Below are positions 31,651 to 44,770 of a stretch of 64,000 nt of DNA, in pieces. Below the pieces are notes generated by a model that made no database searches, was not told where the DNA came from, and saw only the letters and a program-made list of their open reading frames with translations. The number at the start of each line of letters is the position of its first letter. Position 1 is the first letter of the stretch. Origin of the DNA: Wurfbainia villosa (taxonomy: Eukaryota; Streptophyta; Magnoliopsida; Zingiberales; Zingiberaceae); NCBI GenBank assembly GCA_025175895.1, contig JAKLTH010000217.1:1-64000 (forward strand), given 5' to 3'. The position numbers and the translations under genes were made by a program.

Positions 31651-32926
31651 TGTTGGGTTTCCGGCACCGCGGCGTGTGTGTGTTCGATCATGTTTCGTAA
31701 ACATGAGCACAGCGGAAGCAATTAAAAATAATAAATACTCCTATTTATTACAACACACACAACACACGCATGCTATTACAACAAGTGTAGATATAACTGT
31801 AAATTAAAATTGCAATAAAAGGAAATTAAACTACGTTATACCTTTCGTATGACGTGTAGCGGGAACGGCATCAACCGGAACGATCCTCGTAAGAATCGTC
31901 TCTATCCGTATCCACACCGAGCTCCTCGGGATGACTTCGCCAAGCCACGAGCTTCGTCTTCGTACGGGTTACTAGCCTCGTGTTGAAGACGACGTGATCG
32001 AGAGATGATCACGATCCGAATCCAAATTCGGACCTAAAACAAGTCCTCAAGACTTGCTTCTCCGGAGAGGTATTCGTCAACCGATTGACGAATCCTTCGT
32101 CCTCCACCTCAGAGGATTACCGGAGATGAAATCCCCGGTATGTTAGCCGCTGTCGGAGCACTAACCGTTGTCCAAACGACGCTCCGACGAGAGGAGAAGA
32201 AGCTGTCCAGAAAATTGGACAGCTTGGTGGAGGAGATAGGCGCCGGCCAAAACAAGGAGACAAAAGCTCACCTTGATGCCGAACCTTTTAGGGGATCACC
32301 GGAGGGTCGCCGGAGGTTCACCGGCTGGAGCTTGGACGCCGGCAAGGGTCTTGTGACCACAATCAAGGCAGGCGGCAAGCGGCACAAAGCGAGTTGGGCG
32401 GCAACTCCTTGGAGGCTAGGGTTTTGATTTTGGATTAGGGTTTAACAATCCCTTAAGCCCACTTTTATAGAGAACTAATTCTCTTAATGGTTAATGGATC
32501 ATATCCATAAAGCCCGTTAACTCGCTCCATTAAGATAAGTTAAAATAAACCAAACCATGATGGTTTATTTTAAGTTAAAACGAACCGAACCAACTTTTGG
32601 TTCATTCGTTTAAAATAAACCAAACCCTTTGGTTTATTCTTATCCATTGGATTAGAACCAAACCATTTTGGTCCATCCATTACGTCTTCATAAGACGCAG
32701 CCCTCCACGCTTCCATTGCGACTGAAACAATTTCATGCTCGCTTTATGTTTGGTCCAACCAAACATAGTTTCTCTCAGTCTGAGAATCTCATTCTCAAGC
32801 TCGTTTTAAATCCTTTGGATTACACTCGTTGTGCGTGTGACCAAATAGGTTCTCGGTTTATGTTGGCCGTCTATAATTAACCATTAATTATAGAACGATC
32901 ATGAGTGGCACCTAGTAGTACATCAT
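31651..32926 (-). repeat. Element D 3' LTR, outer part
   Basis: It matches 46033-47270 with many single-base gaps at G/C-rich sites. It is interrupted at ACATCAT by E. It carries a TATAAAAG box on the minus strand (32462-32469). The 95-codon open frame at 32140-32427 is not preserved in the other LTR and is not a gene. Confidence 0.88.
32462..32469 (-). promoter_or_regulatory. TATA box in D 3' LTR
   Basis: TATAAAAG on the minus strand is conserved at 46814-46821 in the 5' LTR. Confidence 0.55.
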
Positions 32927-34775
32927 TGTAGGGAAATCTCGTATGCCTAATGGCATATGCGCAACGGAAAATAGGATCCCTTCCAAGTGATCCATGCGAA
33001 AGCAAACTCGTATAAAATAAATTTCTCTAAACCAAACCTATCTTATAGGAGAGGATTACCTTTGTTGCGTGCCCTTGTTAATCCCGCTTTTCCTTTCGGT
33101 TTGTTGGATCTTTAGCACGTTCAAGTGTCCGTGCCTCTATACGTATCCACACGAGCACGCTCTTGTCTCACAAAAGGAAAACTAGAAGAGCTCTCCTTTA
33201 CTTCTTGCTAGAGAAGTCCCTAAAGGAGAGGAAGAGAGGGAAAAAGGAGAAAGGAAGAAGAAGACTCCTCTTCTTGCTAGCCTACACTCACAAACCCACA
33301 CAACTAAAGCTTCCACCAAGCTCTCTCACAACCACAACACCAAAACTCATTGTGGCACTCCATGGAGCCTTTTAGGGTTGGAAAAACCCTTCCACCTCCT
33401 TCACATTCAATGCAATCCATTGCATTGAGACACACTCAAAAAGGATTTGGCTTCCTTGTTTGGGCGCCACTTAAGGAGACAAAACCATTTTGTTTCCTTC
33501 ACCTTAACTAGCTTAGGTGGATGCTTAGGTGGCATGCTTATGTGGCATGCTTATGTGGCATTCTTATGTGGCATTCATGCATGTTGAATTAATCTTATTA
33601 ATTCAATTAAACATGTTATCATATTGAATTAATCTTATTAATTCAATTAAGCTTATGTTATCATATTGAATTAATCTTATTAAATCAATAAGGTAACATA
33701 TTGAATTAATCTCATTAAATCAATTAGCTAAAATTCTCATTAAGCTTAAAGTCCAAAACCATTTTGTACTTAAGCTTATTCCCATATTATTCTAGTCAAA
33801 CTAGAATACTCTAATTCCTCTAATTATCATGCTCTTTGTGTGTGACCCTATAGGCTCTCATAGCGTTGGCGGTGGATCTAAACTCTTTTAGATACACAAG
33901 CAATGAGCGCATCTAGCAATACATCATTGCTACCCAGGATTCTGAGATAAGTCAAGATCCGACTAACCTTTCCGTGACTACTATAATATATGACCGTGTC
34001 CTTCTATCCTTGATATCAGATTGATCAATGAGGCATAGACCGTGTCATCCTCGATCAATCTATGTGTTTCTTGATCCACGAGTAAACTAACTCAAACAAA
34101 TGAGCTCAATATCTCATATTGACTCATTCGAGCATGGCCATGCATTTTAGTAGTTCTACTCAATCAAGGCCCACCGATATCACTCCCGTCATATGGAAGG
34201 GATAGATCCCATCTACATCACTCACATCCCTCCGCATAATTTGTTACATACCCGATGTCGCCTTTATGGTCCACCTGTTACGGGTGACGTTGATACCAAA
34301 GTACATAACTCCTTATGTAGGGAACCATAGTGACTTCAGGTCTAAGGACTATTCATACCAATAGTCACATGAGAAAGTTTATGACACTCATATAACGATC
34401 CATGAAACTTTCTCATGGCGGTCGTTCGATATATTCTCCAATATATACCCATGTGTCAACTTGATATCATATATCCATGACTTGTGAGATCAAGTCATCA
34501 ATTGACTACATGCTAGTCTTTATGTATTAATATTGCCCTTGCATATTAATACTGACTAGAACATTTAGGAAAGTGTTCTCTCAGTCTCTCATAATCAATT
34601 ACGCGATTGATGTCTTTGTAGATAAGAACCTACTTTTCTAGGGCATTATTATATTTAAATTAGCTAGCACAAGCAAGATGTAAATATAATAACCAATCCT
34701 TTGCCTTTATAGAATATGATACAAAATGTTCCCTATTCAACCATCACATGATTGGTTCTAGGGCTTTAACTAACA
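32927..34775 (-). repeat. Element E 3' LTR
   Basis: It starts TGTAGGGAAATC and ends TTTAACTAACA on the plus strand. It matches 39821-41664, but short patches at CAG, CTG and GGCCGG sites are altered or missing (for example 34250-34256 against 41148-41156). Confidence 0.92.
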
Positions 34776-34790
34776 ATCTCCCACTAGCAC
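34776..34790 (-). other. Element E polypurine tract
   Basis: The minus strand reads GTGCTAGTGGGAGAT just upstream of the 3' LTR. G has the same motif at 52056-52070. Confidence 0.85.
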
Positions 34791-34799
34791 TAGTACCAA

Positions 34800-36640
34800 T
34801 CACTATGATATCTAATACCTAGTGACCTAGTGTGACCATCATGCTTCCTCTGTGTCAAAGCCTTGGTCAATGGATCTGCGATGTTAGCTTCTGTCGGTAC
34901 TCTGCATATCCTCACATCTCCTCTATCGATGATCTCTCGAATGAGATGGAAGCGCCGCAGTACGTGTTTGGTCCGCTGATGTGATCGAGGTTCCTTAGCC
35001 TGTGCAATAGCCCCATTGTTGTCACAATGAGGTCTATTGGATCTGCAATGCTAGGAACTACCCCAAGTTCAGCGATGAACTTGCGAGCCAAACAACCTCC
35101 TTTCTTTGCATCGATCTTTCAATATACTCAAACCACGTTGTAGAATCGAAAGCGTGTCTGCTTTGAACTCTTCCGACTCACGGCTCCACCATTCGGCAAA
35201 AACACGTACCGATTGCGATCTATAGTCATCCTTATGCATTTGGAAGCTTGCATCACGTAACCCTTCTGATTAGCTCCTCATTGCCTCCAAATATCGAAAT
35301 ATTCTTTCGTCTTCGTAAGTATTTAAGAATATTTTTGAGCTATCCGATGACTTTCACTGGATCATTTGTATCTACTCGTCATGCTCAAAGCATACGAGGC
35401 GTCGGAGACAGTACAAAGCATGGCGTACATGATAGACCCTATAGCTGAAGCATAAGGGATCTTATCCATGCGATCTCTCTCCTCCTTAGAAGAGGGACAT
35501 TGAGTCATCGAAAGACTCACACCATCTGATAAACTCAGAAACCCTTTCTTAGAATTTTGCATAGCAAAGCGATCTAGCACTTTATCAATGTATGTACTCG
35601 ACTTAGGCCAAGTAATCTTCTAGATCTATCTCTATAGATCTTGATGCCTAGAATATAACTTCACCTAAGTCCTTCATCGAGAAACAATTCCCTACACACA
35701 TCTTCACAGACTGTAGTGAGGGTATATCATTTACGTTGAGAAGTATGTCATCTTCTTACATGACAAGAAATACAACTTTGCTCCCACTATTTCTATTGTA
35801 TACACAATGCTCATCTTCATTCTTGATGAAACAAAACACTTTGATTGAATCATCGAATCTAAGATTCCGGCCGAGGCTTGCTTTAGTCCATAAATGGACC
35901 TTTGCGGTTTGCATACCTTTCCAGATGCTTTGGATCTTCAAAACCCTCGGTTGTGCTGCGTACACATCCTCTAGTAGCTTCCATTCGTAAAAGTGGTTTT
36001 GACATCCATCCGCCAGATCTCATAATCGCGGTAGGTAGTAATAGCAAGTATGATCCGAATGGATTTAAGCATCGCAATCGTGAAAAGGTTTCATATAGTC
36101 AATACCATGAATTTGTTTGAACTTTAGCCACCAATCTACCTTTATAGGTATGCTTATTACCATCCATGTCACTTTTACTTTAAAGACCCACTTACACCCA
36201 ATGGGTTTTACCCTTCGTGGATCAACCAAAGTCCATACTTGGTTAGTGTACATGGATTCCATTTCGATCTCATGGCCTCTAGCCATTTCTAACTGGCTCA
36301 TCATAGCTTCTTGATAGGATGTAGGCTCGCCAAGATCGATAAGCAATACATCATCATTGTCACCAAGAGAAAAGAATATCTCTCGGTTGACGACGATCCT
36401 ATTAGATCTACGAAGAGGTTGGTCTACTTGAATGTGTTTGCTCCACAACTCTTGGGCAACAATTTCCTCATCCACAACACTTTGTGGTGCCTGCTCATTT
36501 TCCATCGCCTTAGTGTTATCATCATCTTGAACTTCTTCAAGATGAATTTTACTCCCACTAGTTTTTCTAGAAATAAATTCTCTTCTAGAAAGACAAAGAT
36601 TTCGCAACAAACACCTTGCCAAGTGTGGATTGTAAAAGTA
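34800..36640 (-). pseudogene. Element E reverse transcriptase and RNase H
   Basis: Minus-strand pieces read in order: RRSNRI, PTSYQEAMMS, MESMYTNQVWTLVDP and IGCKWVFK (36622-36065); the MDVKT region and QP.GF (about 36000-35940); IKNEDEHCVY and FLVM (35965-35756) before the YVDD region; MLDRFAMQNSKKGFLSLSDG, IPYASAIGSIMYAML and SMTSRY (35580-35362); and RNase H remnants (NNGAIA, EPRSH..KH, HLIREII, TKAL) from about 35080 to 34850. This is Copia RT-RNase H, broken by about ten indels. Sequence relatedness to G is high. Confidence 0.85.
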
Positions 36641-37480
36641 ATATCCCTTAGTTTCCTTGGGATATCCTACAAAATAACACTTATCCGATTTGGGTCCTAG
36701 TTTATCCGAGACTTGACGCCTAAAGCTTCACAACCCCAAATCTTTATAAAAGACATTTTGGGACTCTTCCATTCATATCGTATATGGTGTCTTTTCTACG
36801 GCTTTGATGGAACGCGATTAAGTGTGAAAGCTACTGCCTCTAGAGCTAAACCCCAAAAGGAAGTAGGTAGATCGGGCCTGCTCATCATTGATCGTATCAT
36901 ATCTAATAGAGTACGATTTCTCCTCTCGATATACACCATTCCATTGTGGTGTTCCAGTGGAGTGAGTTGGGATATTATCCCACACTCACCAGTGATCACG
37001 AAACTCTTGACTAAGGTATTCACCACCTCGATCCGATCAAGTAGCTTAATACGCTACCAAGTTGGTTTTGTACTTCATTCTTGAATTCTTTGAACTTTCA
37101 AAGGATTCGACTTATGTCTCATCAAATATAAGTAGCCAAATCTACTCATATCATCGCTGAAAGTAATAAAGTACTTATCCGCTTCGACATTGAAAGGGCC
37201 ACATACATCAAGATGTATGAGTCCTAACAAGTCCCGCCTTCTCTCCATGTCCACTAAATGGAGTTTTAGTCATCTTTCCTAAAGACAAGATTCGCATACC
37301 TCATATGATTCAAAATCAAATGAGTCCAATAATCCATCTTTATGGAGTTGGGATATGCTTTTCATTTATGTGACCTAGGCGATAAAGGTTGTAGATATGT
37401 CCGGTTCAAATCATTCGATTTGAACCGCTTGGTATTTACGTTATAAATTGGGTTATCTAAATCTAGAACATAGAGACCAT
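36641..37480 (-). pseudogene. Element E integrase
   Basis: LIHLDVCGPF-like sequence and the MRHKS segment are readable near 37210-37120. The frame 37026-36796 carries HHNGMVY, ERRNRTLLDMIRSMMS (catalytic Glu region) and SFWGLALEAVAFTLNRVPSK. WG-CEA, KLGPK..KCYFVGYPKE remnants follow to about 36641. The second catalytic Asp region is frame-broken. Confidence 0.8.
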
Positions 37481-38644
37481 TCATAAGTGGTGCATTACAA
37501 TAGAACATTTCATTTAAATAAATGGAACAACATTTGTCCTTTATTATAAAAGAAAAGTTTTTCTTGTCTAAACAAGATACGTAAATTATGTTCTTTGTTA
37601 ATGCGTGTACATAGAAGCACTCATCTAGTTATAAGATAAGCCCAGTGTGCAAAGATAAAGAATATGTTCCTACAAATACAAAGAACTTTGCGCCATTGCC
37701 TACTCAGAGGTCCACTTCGCCTTTGCCATTATGTCTACTATTTCTCCTCGCACATTAGTACAAATGTGAGATGCACATCCGATCTAATACCCATGTAGAA
37801 GAAATAGATAGATAAAATTCTATAACGTGTATACCTGAGGCAGAAGTCCCACTTCTCTTGGTCTATACTTCCTCAATGTAGACTTCAGCCCGCCTGTCGG
37901 TCCACCTCACCGCAATGGAAGCAGCCCCTTCCTTAGGTACTTTACCTTTACCCTTTGAAGTGGATGAATTGGCCTTGCCTTTGGCTTGGTCTTACCCTTG
38001 CCTCAAGGCTACCTTTGTCCCTTCTTGACCATTAGTACATTACTAACTTTCTTCTTGAGATTTGGTTCAGCTAGCTTCTAACATGCCGAGAATCTCAGCA
38101 AAGGTTTATCAATTTCATTCATGTTATAATTCATGACGAATTGATTATATGCTTCCAACGATTGCGTGGATAACATCGGTTGCCAATTCTGCCTCTGGAA
38201 AACCTAGTCTTCAAGGTTCTCAACGCATCAATCATTTTGAGTACGTGAGTTCCTACAGTGTTCCTTCTGCATCTTGCATGCAAAAAGAGCCTTAGACACT
38301 TCAAAACGCTCGTGCCTAGCTTGTCCTTGATATAGTTGTTTCAAATGCTCAACCATATCATAGGCATCCATGTTCTCATGTTGCTTCAAGCTCGAGTTCA
38401 TGGTGGCAAGCATAAGGCATGACACATCTAATGCGCCATCTTGATGCTTCTTATAAGCATCCTTTTCAAAGACGAGTGGCCGTAGGGGCGGTATTTCGTG
38501 GGTAGACTGCTCTAGGACATATAGTTTATGCTTCTTGCTTGAGGATAATCCTCAAGTTCCTATATACCAAGAAAGTTTGCTTCCATCGAGCTTGTCCTTC
38601 AAGGACAGATCGCAAGTTGAGGGGTGTGTCGTGTTAGATGACAT
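37481..38644 (-). pseudogene. Element E gag and protease
   Basis: A likely start is the ATG at 38644. The frame 38425-38228 reads CLMLATMNSSLKQHENMDAY, DMVEHLKQLYQGQARHERFE and SKALFACKMQ, the middle of the Copia Gag (UBN2-type) domain. The rest of Gag follows (NYNMNEIDKP-like near 38130), then a Lys/Gly-rich tract (about 38040-37930). A CFHC-type knuckle is barely recognisable near 37920. Protease traces are at about 37780 and 37620-37480. The copy is broken; the same protein is better preserved in G (62810-63682). Confidence 0.75.
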
Positions 38645-39807
38645 GGTGATCTACAACATTAAAATGCAAAGTTAAGTATCATACCTAAATCATTTAATTA
38701 GGCCTTTAATTAAATGAGGCTCTACTAAATTCTCATAGCTACTATTTAGCTATAAATTTATATGGGATAAAGATCCACATCATAATTGCCTTGAGTTAGC
38801 TTTGGCTAATCGCCCAAGACGTAGTATAATTAGGTAGGCAATCTTTTGCCAATTACATCTGATGTAACTCTTTAATAGCTTTGGTTAAGTTTTAGATTAG
38901 TTTAGTGTTTATTCCTAAACCAGCTTCCAGGCTGTGGCGAGGCACAGGGGGCCTTCTTGGATATCGAGCAACGACCACTTCTAAGACAAAGGATGTTCTA
39001 AAATCACACAAAACTAATGTTAACACTTATGTTCAAAGCTAATATATGCCTCTACTTTCTTAACCAATTAAGAAAACACTTAATTAAGTCTTAACTAAGA
39101 CTGATAGCGGGACATCACGATTGTCCACTGCACCCTCCAAGATAAAATGCATTGCTTTGCTTTGGCAAACCCAATAACAAATGATCGAGGAAGTAGTGAG
39201 TACCAACTTTGGTAGGCATATCGTTTAGACTTATTAAGAAATAAACATGTATCATATACATATTAGCATACATCACATATAAGCTAAACTAATCATGCAT
39301 CACATACAAGCTAAACTAACATGCATCACATACATATTAAACTAACGTGTCATGGTTATGGCCCTTATTCTACAATCTTCTCAAGCCAATGAAAAGATTG
39401 ATTGGTCAACCTAGGGATAGCATCTTCTCCTAAGTGCTTCCTTTTGGTTGTCTTGTGTGTTGACTTCCTCCTTGTAACCTCATCTTCCAATGGACCCTCC
39501 ATCCTTGTTTTGTACATTACAAAAGGAGAAATACTGAGTTACATTCGAGTCTAAAACTAATTTTACAACAAGAATATTAGGAGAAAGGCACGACACGCAG
39601 CCGTATTAAGAATTACAACACACAATCACAAACTTTTTGGGACTAGGCCATAACCATGCACCATGTCATTTTAACTTTTAAAGACATTCGATATTTTATT
39701 ATGTTTGAAAATTTGCTAATGCAATTATCAACTCATAATAAAATTTATCCTACTTCTATATCACATATAAAATAGAGAAAACCTATTTTTATACGATCTT
39801 CGCAAGT
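38645..39807 (-). other. Element E leader with hairpin motif copy 3 (38925-38995)
   Basis: About 1.16 kb between PBS and gag without a gene. On the minus strand at 38995-38925 it holds GAAGTGGTCGTTGCTCGATA, CCAAGAAGGCC, GTGCCTCGCCAC and CCTGGAAG, the same motif as in S2, in sense orientation for E. The AGGC/GCCT inner stem is kept; the outer stem is not evident. Confidence 0.65.
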
Positions 39808-39820
39808 GGCTCTGATACCA
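39808..39820 (-). other. Element E primer-binding site (initiator Met tRNA)
   Basis: The minus strand reads TGGTATCAGAGCC right after the 5' LTR. Confidence 0.9.
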
Positions 39821-41664
39821 TCAGGGAAATCTCGTGATGCCAAATGGCATATGCAAGAACGGAAAATAGGATCCCTTCCAAGTGATCCATGCGAAAGCAA
39901 ACTCGTATAAAATAAATTTCTAAACCAAACCTATCTTATAGGAGAGGATTACCTTTGTTGCGTGCCCTTGTTAATCCCGCTTTTCCTTTTGGTTTGTTGG
40001 ATCTTTAGCACGTTCAAGTGTCCGTGCCTCTATACGTATCCACACGAGCACGCTCTTGTCTCACAAAAGGAAAACTAGAAGAGCTCTCCTTTACTTCTTG
40101 CTAGAGAAGTCCCTAAAGGAGAGGAAGAGAGGGAAAAAGGAGAAAGGAAGAAGAAGACTCCTCTTCTTGCTAGCCTACACTCACAAACCCACACAACTAA
40201 AGCTTCCACCAAGCTCTCTCACAACCACAACACCAAAAACTCACTGTGGCCGGCCACTCCATGGAGCCTTTTATAGGGTTGGAAAAACCCTTCCACCTCC
40301 TTCACATTCAATGCAATCCATTGCATTGAGACACACTCAAAAAGGATTTGGCTTCCTTGTTTGGCCGGCCACTTAAGGAGACAAAACCATTTTGTTTCCT
40401 TCCACCTTAACTAGCTGAGGTGGATGCTTAGGTGGCATGCTTATGTGGCATGCTTATGTGGCATTCATGCATGTTGAATTAATCTTATTAATTCAATTAA
40501 GCTTATGTTATCATATTGAATTAATCTTATTAATTCAATTAAGCTTATGTTATCATATTGAATTAATCTTATTAAATCAATAAGGTAACATATTGAATTA
40601 ATCTCATTAAATCAATTAGCTAAAATTCTCATTAAGCTTAAAGTCCAAAAACCATTTTGTACTTAAGCTTATTCCCATATTATTCTAGTCAAACTAGAAT
40701 ACTCTAATTCCTCTAATTATCATGCTCTTTGTGTGTGACCCTATAGGCTCTCATAACGATGGCAAGTGGATCTAAACTCTTTTAGATACACAAGCAATGA
40801 GCGCATCTAGCAATACATCATTGCTACCTAAGTTACTGAGATAAGTCAAGATCCGACTAACCTTTCCGTGACTACTATAATATATGACCGTGTCCTTCTA
40901 TCCTTGATATCAGATTGATCAATGAGGCATAGACCGTGTCATCCTCGATCAATCTATGTGTTTCTTGATCCCTGAGTAAACTAACTCAAACAAATGAGCT
41001 CAATATCTCATAGTGACTCATTCGAGCATGGCCATGCGTTTTAGTAGTTCTACTCAATCAAGGGGCCCACCGATATCACTCCCGTCATATGGAAGGGATA
41101 GATCCCATCTACATCACTCACATCCCTCCGCATAATTTGTTACATACCCAGTAATCGCCTTTATGGTCCACCCTGTTACGGGTGACGTTTGACGATACCA
41201 AAGTACATAACTCCTTATGTAGGGAACCGTAGTGACTTCAGGTCTAAGGACTATTCATACCAATAGTCACATGAGAAAGTTTATGACACTCATATAACGA
41301 TCCATGAAACTTTCTCATGGCGGGTCAGTTCAGTATATATTCTCCAATATATACCCATGTGTCAACTTGATATCATATATCCATGACTTGTGAGATCAAG
41401 TCATCAATTGACCTACATGCTAGTCTTTATGTATTAATATTGCCCTTGCATATTAATACTAGACTAGGAACATTTAGGAAAGTGTTCTCTACAGCCTCTC
41501 ATAATCAATTCTGCCAATTGATGTGCTGTAGATAAGAACCTACTTTTCTAGGGCATTATTATATTTAAATTAGCTGGCACAAGCAAGATGTAAATATAAT
41601 AACCAATCCTTTGCCTTTATAGAATATGATACAAAATGTTCCCTATTCAACCATCACATGATTG
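39821..41664 (-). repeat. Element E 5' LTR, lacking its outer ~20 bp
   Basis: This is the partner of 32927-34775. It stops at CACATGATTG, where the left copy goes on to GTTCTAGGGCTTTAACTAACA, and runs into an inverted copy of its own end. Confidence 0.92.
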
Positions 41665-41774
41665 TTAGTTAAAGCCCTAGAACCAATCATGTGATGGTTG
41701 AATAGGGAACATTTTGTATCATATTCTATAAAGGCAAAGGATTGGTTATTATATTTACATCTTGCTTGTGCCAG
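41574..41774. repeat. Perfect 201-bp palindrome (91-bp arms, 19-bp spacer)
   Basis: 41574-41664 is the exact reverse complement of 41684-41774, and the spacer is 41665-41683. The left arm is the outer end of the E 5' LTR. The spacer plus right arm are the first 110 or so bases of the same LTR in the opposite orientation, starting at the exact terminus TGTTAGTTAAAG. The right arm then joins the RT of D. Confidence 0.95.
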
Positions 41775-42700
41775 TATATTTACATAGACTTCGAAAGGTG
41801 TACCCCATGCCTGATGGGCAGATAACCTTTCTTGGATTCCGACATGCTAAACCTCTTTAGCACTCGGTCTATATATGTAGACTGCGAAAGACCAAGCAAC
41901 CGTTTCGATCTATCTCTATAGATCTTAATCCCAAGGATGTAGGTTGCTTCTCCTGTGTCTTTCATGGAGAATGTCTTGGATAACCAAACCTTAATCGATC
42001 AGAAGATTGAAACATCGCTTCTATAAGTAATATGTCATCGACATACAATACTAGGAACACGATCGCACTCTACTAACCTTCTTGTACACACAAGGTTCGT
42101 CGATTTTGTGAGAAATCAAACTTTTGATTGTCTCATCAAAACGGATATTCCAGCCTCGATGCTTGCTTCAATCCATAAATGGATCGCCGCAATTTGCATA
42201 CCTTGGTTTTATCAACCGATGTGAAACCTCAGTCAGTATCATATACACGCCCTCGAGCGTGTTTCCATTAAGGAAAGGTTTTCACATCCATCCGCCATAT
42301 CTCATAATCATAATGAGCCGCTATGGCCAGAGCATCCGAATGGATTTAAGCATAGCTACAAAGTAATAGGTTTCGTCATAATCAACACCTTGTTTTTGAC
42401 GATATCCTTTCGCCACCAATCTAGCCTTATAGGTAATCACATTACCATCCATGTCGGTTTTCTTCTTGAAAACCCACTTGCACCCTATAGGCTTTATGCC
42501 TTCAGTGGGTCAACCAAGTTCCAAACTTGGTTTTCATACATGGAATCCATTTCCACTTCATGGCACCAAGCCACTTATCCCTTTCTCAACTTGTCAAGAC
42601 TTCTTCATAATCGTAGGCTCTCATCATCAATGAGTAACACGCCGCTCGATTCACTTACGAGAAATCCATATCTCTCGTGAATATTGCGCGTGTTCTACCA
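41775..42700 (-). pseudogene. Element D reverse transcriptase (3'-truncated)
   Basis: The minus strand reads PTS/EEVLT-like and MESMYENQVW (about 42560-42520), VYKAR-like (about 42440), then YGSL..MDVKTFLNG- and EGFI-like traces (about 42290-42180). At 41965-41780 it reads MKDTGEATYILGIKIYRDRS, then LLGLSQSTYIDRVLKRFSM, then GYLPIRHGVHLSKSM. The last is the segment after the YVDD motif. Reading ends at the palindrome junction, so the RT tail and RNase H are absent. Confidence 0.82.
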
Positions 42701-43820
42701 GATCTACGAAGATGTGGTGTTAATAGGTCCAAATTGATTGCTCATCACTATGAGTTGCCTACCGTTGTGCTTCACTGTATCTCATCAATGTCTATTTGAG
42801 TCTCTCGAGCCTCCTCAAGCTCGACAGACACTCCCACTGCTTTCTTGCAAGAGAAACTCTTTCTCTAGAAACACAAGATGCCTCAAACAAACACCTTTGT
42901 TCCACAGATGATAGAATTGGTAACCCTTGTTTCCTTAGGGTATCCAATAAATAGACATTTATCGACTTAGCATCCAATTTGTCCGACATACCCGCTTCAC
43001 ATAAGCAGATAACCCCATATCTTCAAGTAAGATACATGAGGTTTCTTACTATTCCATATCTCATATGGAGTAGTAGAGACTACCTGTAGGCATTCTGCTT
43101 AACAAGTAAACAAATGTCAAGTGCATAACCCCAAAAGGACTTGGGAAGAGTCGATGATTCATCATTGACCGACCATGTCCAACAAGGTCCTAAGCCTCTC
43201 GATACACCATTATGTCGTGGTGTATAGGGCGGAGTCCATTGAGACAATATGCCATTGTCTTAGATAATCAAGAAACTCTTGACTTAAGTATTCACCACCT
43301 CGATCCGATCAAGTATTTTAATACTTTGTCATGTTGTTTCTCTACTTCATTTCTGAATTCTTTGAACCTTTCAAAGGCTTCAGACTTGTGTTTCATCAAG
43401 AACACATACCCAAACCGTGAGTGATCATCGGTGAAGGTAATGAAGTAGCTATAGCCTCCTAATGCTTGAGTTGACATAGGTCCACATACATCAAGATGTA
43501 TTAGACCTAGTAACTCTCCCACTGCTCACCTTTCCAAAGAAAGGTAACTTAGTCATCTTGCCTTTTAAGCATGACTCACATGTATCGTATGAATCCAATT
43601 TAAACGATTCCAGAATTCCACATCGGTGTAATTCGGATATGCATTTCTTGCTTACATGGCTAAGACGACAATGCCACATGTAGGAGTCTATTTGATTATC
43701 CTTTCGAGCACGCTTGTTGCTCGCTTCGATATTGCAAATGTCACTGGATACGTCCAACGTATAAACACCATTGCTTAAAGTTCCCCATAAAGAACCCCAT
43801 TCAAAGTTATGTAACAACAA
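42701..43820 (-). pseudogene. Element D integrase with GAG-pre-integrase region
   Basis: The frame 43820-43491 has SYMWHCRLSHVSKKCI and YDTCESCLKGKMTKLPF (HHCC zinc region). 43522-43292 reads LIHLDVCGPM (first Asp), YFITFTDDHSRFGYVFLMKH and KSEAFERFKEF, then loses the frame where the second Asp motif should be. The tail (42989-42792) shows the SDKLDAKSI..YLLDTLRKQ region just before RT. Confidence 0.83.
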
Positions 43821-44770
43821 TTGTTACTAAACGTCAATGGAAACCATTTCTATTTAAACAAGAAATAGAAATGATGTTCTTTATCAACGAAGGAACATAA
43901 AAGCAATTGTCCAGCTTCTAAGACAAGTCCGCAGGAGTTTCAACAAATACGTTCGATGGCGAGTGCAAAGAACCTTTGCTTCCATTCCCAACACGTAAAT
44001 TTGACTCTCCTCGACGAGTCTTCTTCTATTCCTTAGCCCATGTATGTCATTACATATATGTGAGCCACACCCAGATCCAATACCCAAGTGTCAAAGGAAA
44101 TAGAATGAAAATAAAAAAAGAAGATTTCAAGAAGATGGGGCATCCGATGCCTTATCCTTCTTCACTGACTCAAGATAAATCTTGCACTTTCTTCAAGAAT
44201 GGCTCTCCTTGCCATAATGATGGCAAGTTTCCTTTGTGCTAGTTCTACCTTCTTAGCCCTTCTCTTCTTTCCTTCTCGTTCCTTTGACTTCTCTTAGAAC
44301 CTTTCTTCGAGGAATCAACTAACAAAGACCGCCCCCTCGCCCATGCTTCTCGTAAGACTCCACAGCCTTCAAAGATATTGAGCAAGACATCACGATGAAC
44401 CTCCTAGCATCTCAGAGGTGAAGAGGAGCTTGAGACTTCAACCTTCAATCTCACTTGCTCATCAACCAACTCACAAAGATGAAGGACTACGATATGAGCA
44501 TCCATATGCTCATGCCGCCAGAGCTTGGGTTCCATCGCGGCTAGCATGATGCAACTCATTTGTTCGTAATCACTCACATGTTTCGATAGGCCAACAATTG
44601 GTCCAGAGTTGCATCGCTACTAGGACGGGCGGAAGAGGCGCTTCGAGGACATATTGCAAGCTTTTCACCTTGAGAACAATTCTCAAGTTTCTAAGCCATT
44701 CCAAGAAGTTCGGCCCAGTCAATTTATTTGAATCCAAAATGGAACGCAAATTCAAACACATCATGATCAA
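43821..44770 (-). pseudogene. Element D gag and protease
   Basis: The frame 44770-44570 reads LRSILDSNKLTGPNFLEWLR and LRIVLKVKSLQYVLE, the N-terminal Copia Gag domain. After several breaks 44087-43884 reads GSGCGSHICND, GLR.RRRL and VLG..A.V, the protease active-site region in which the D-T-G triad reads G-S-G, so it is dead. No intact CCHC knuckle is seen. Confidence 0.75.

Larger units (their letters stand above)
32927..41664 (-). mobile_element. Element E: Copia retrotransposon
   Basis: LTRs of about 1.85 kb (32927-34775, 39821-41664) flank a minus-strand internal region. A Met PBS (39808-39820), gag, protease, integrase, RT, RNase H and a polypurine tract (34776-34790) are present in Copia order. 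Frameshifts and stops run throughout. The right LTR lacks its last 20 or so bases, where an inverted LTR end begins. No matching target duplication is found, because the right flank is rearranged. It lies inside the 3' LTR of D. Confidence 0.9.

Noticed and set aside
32140..32427. 95-codon plus-strand frame in the D LTR
   Set aside because: Antisense to the element and not preserved in the other D LTR (46500-46780), where gaps break it.
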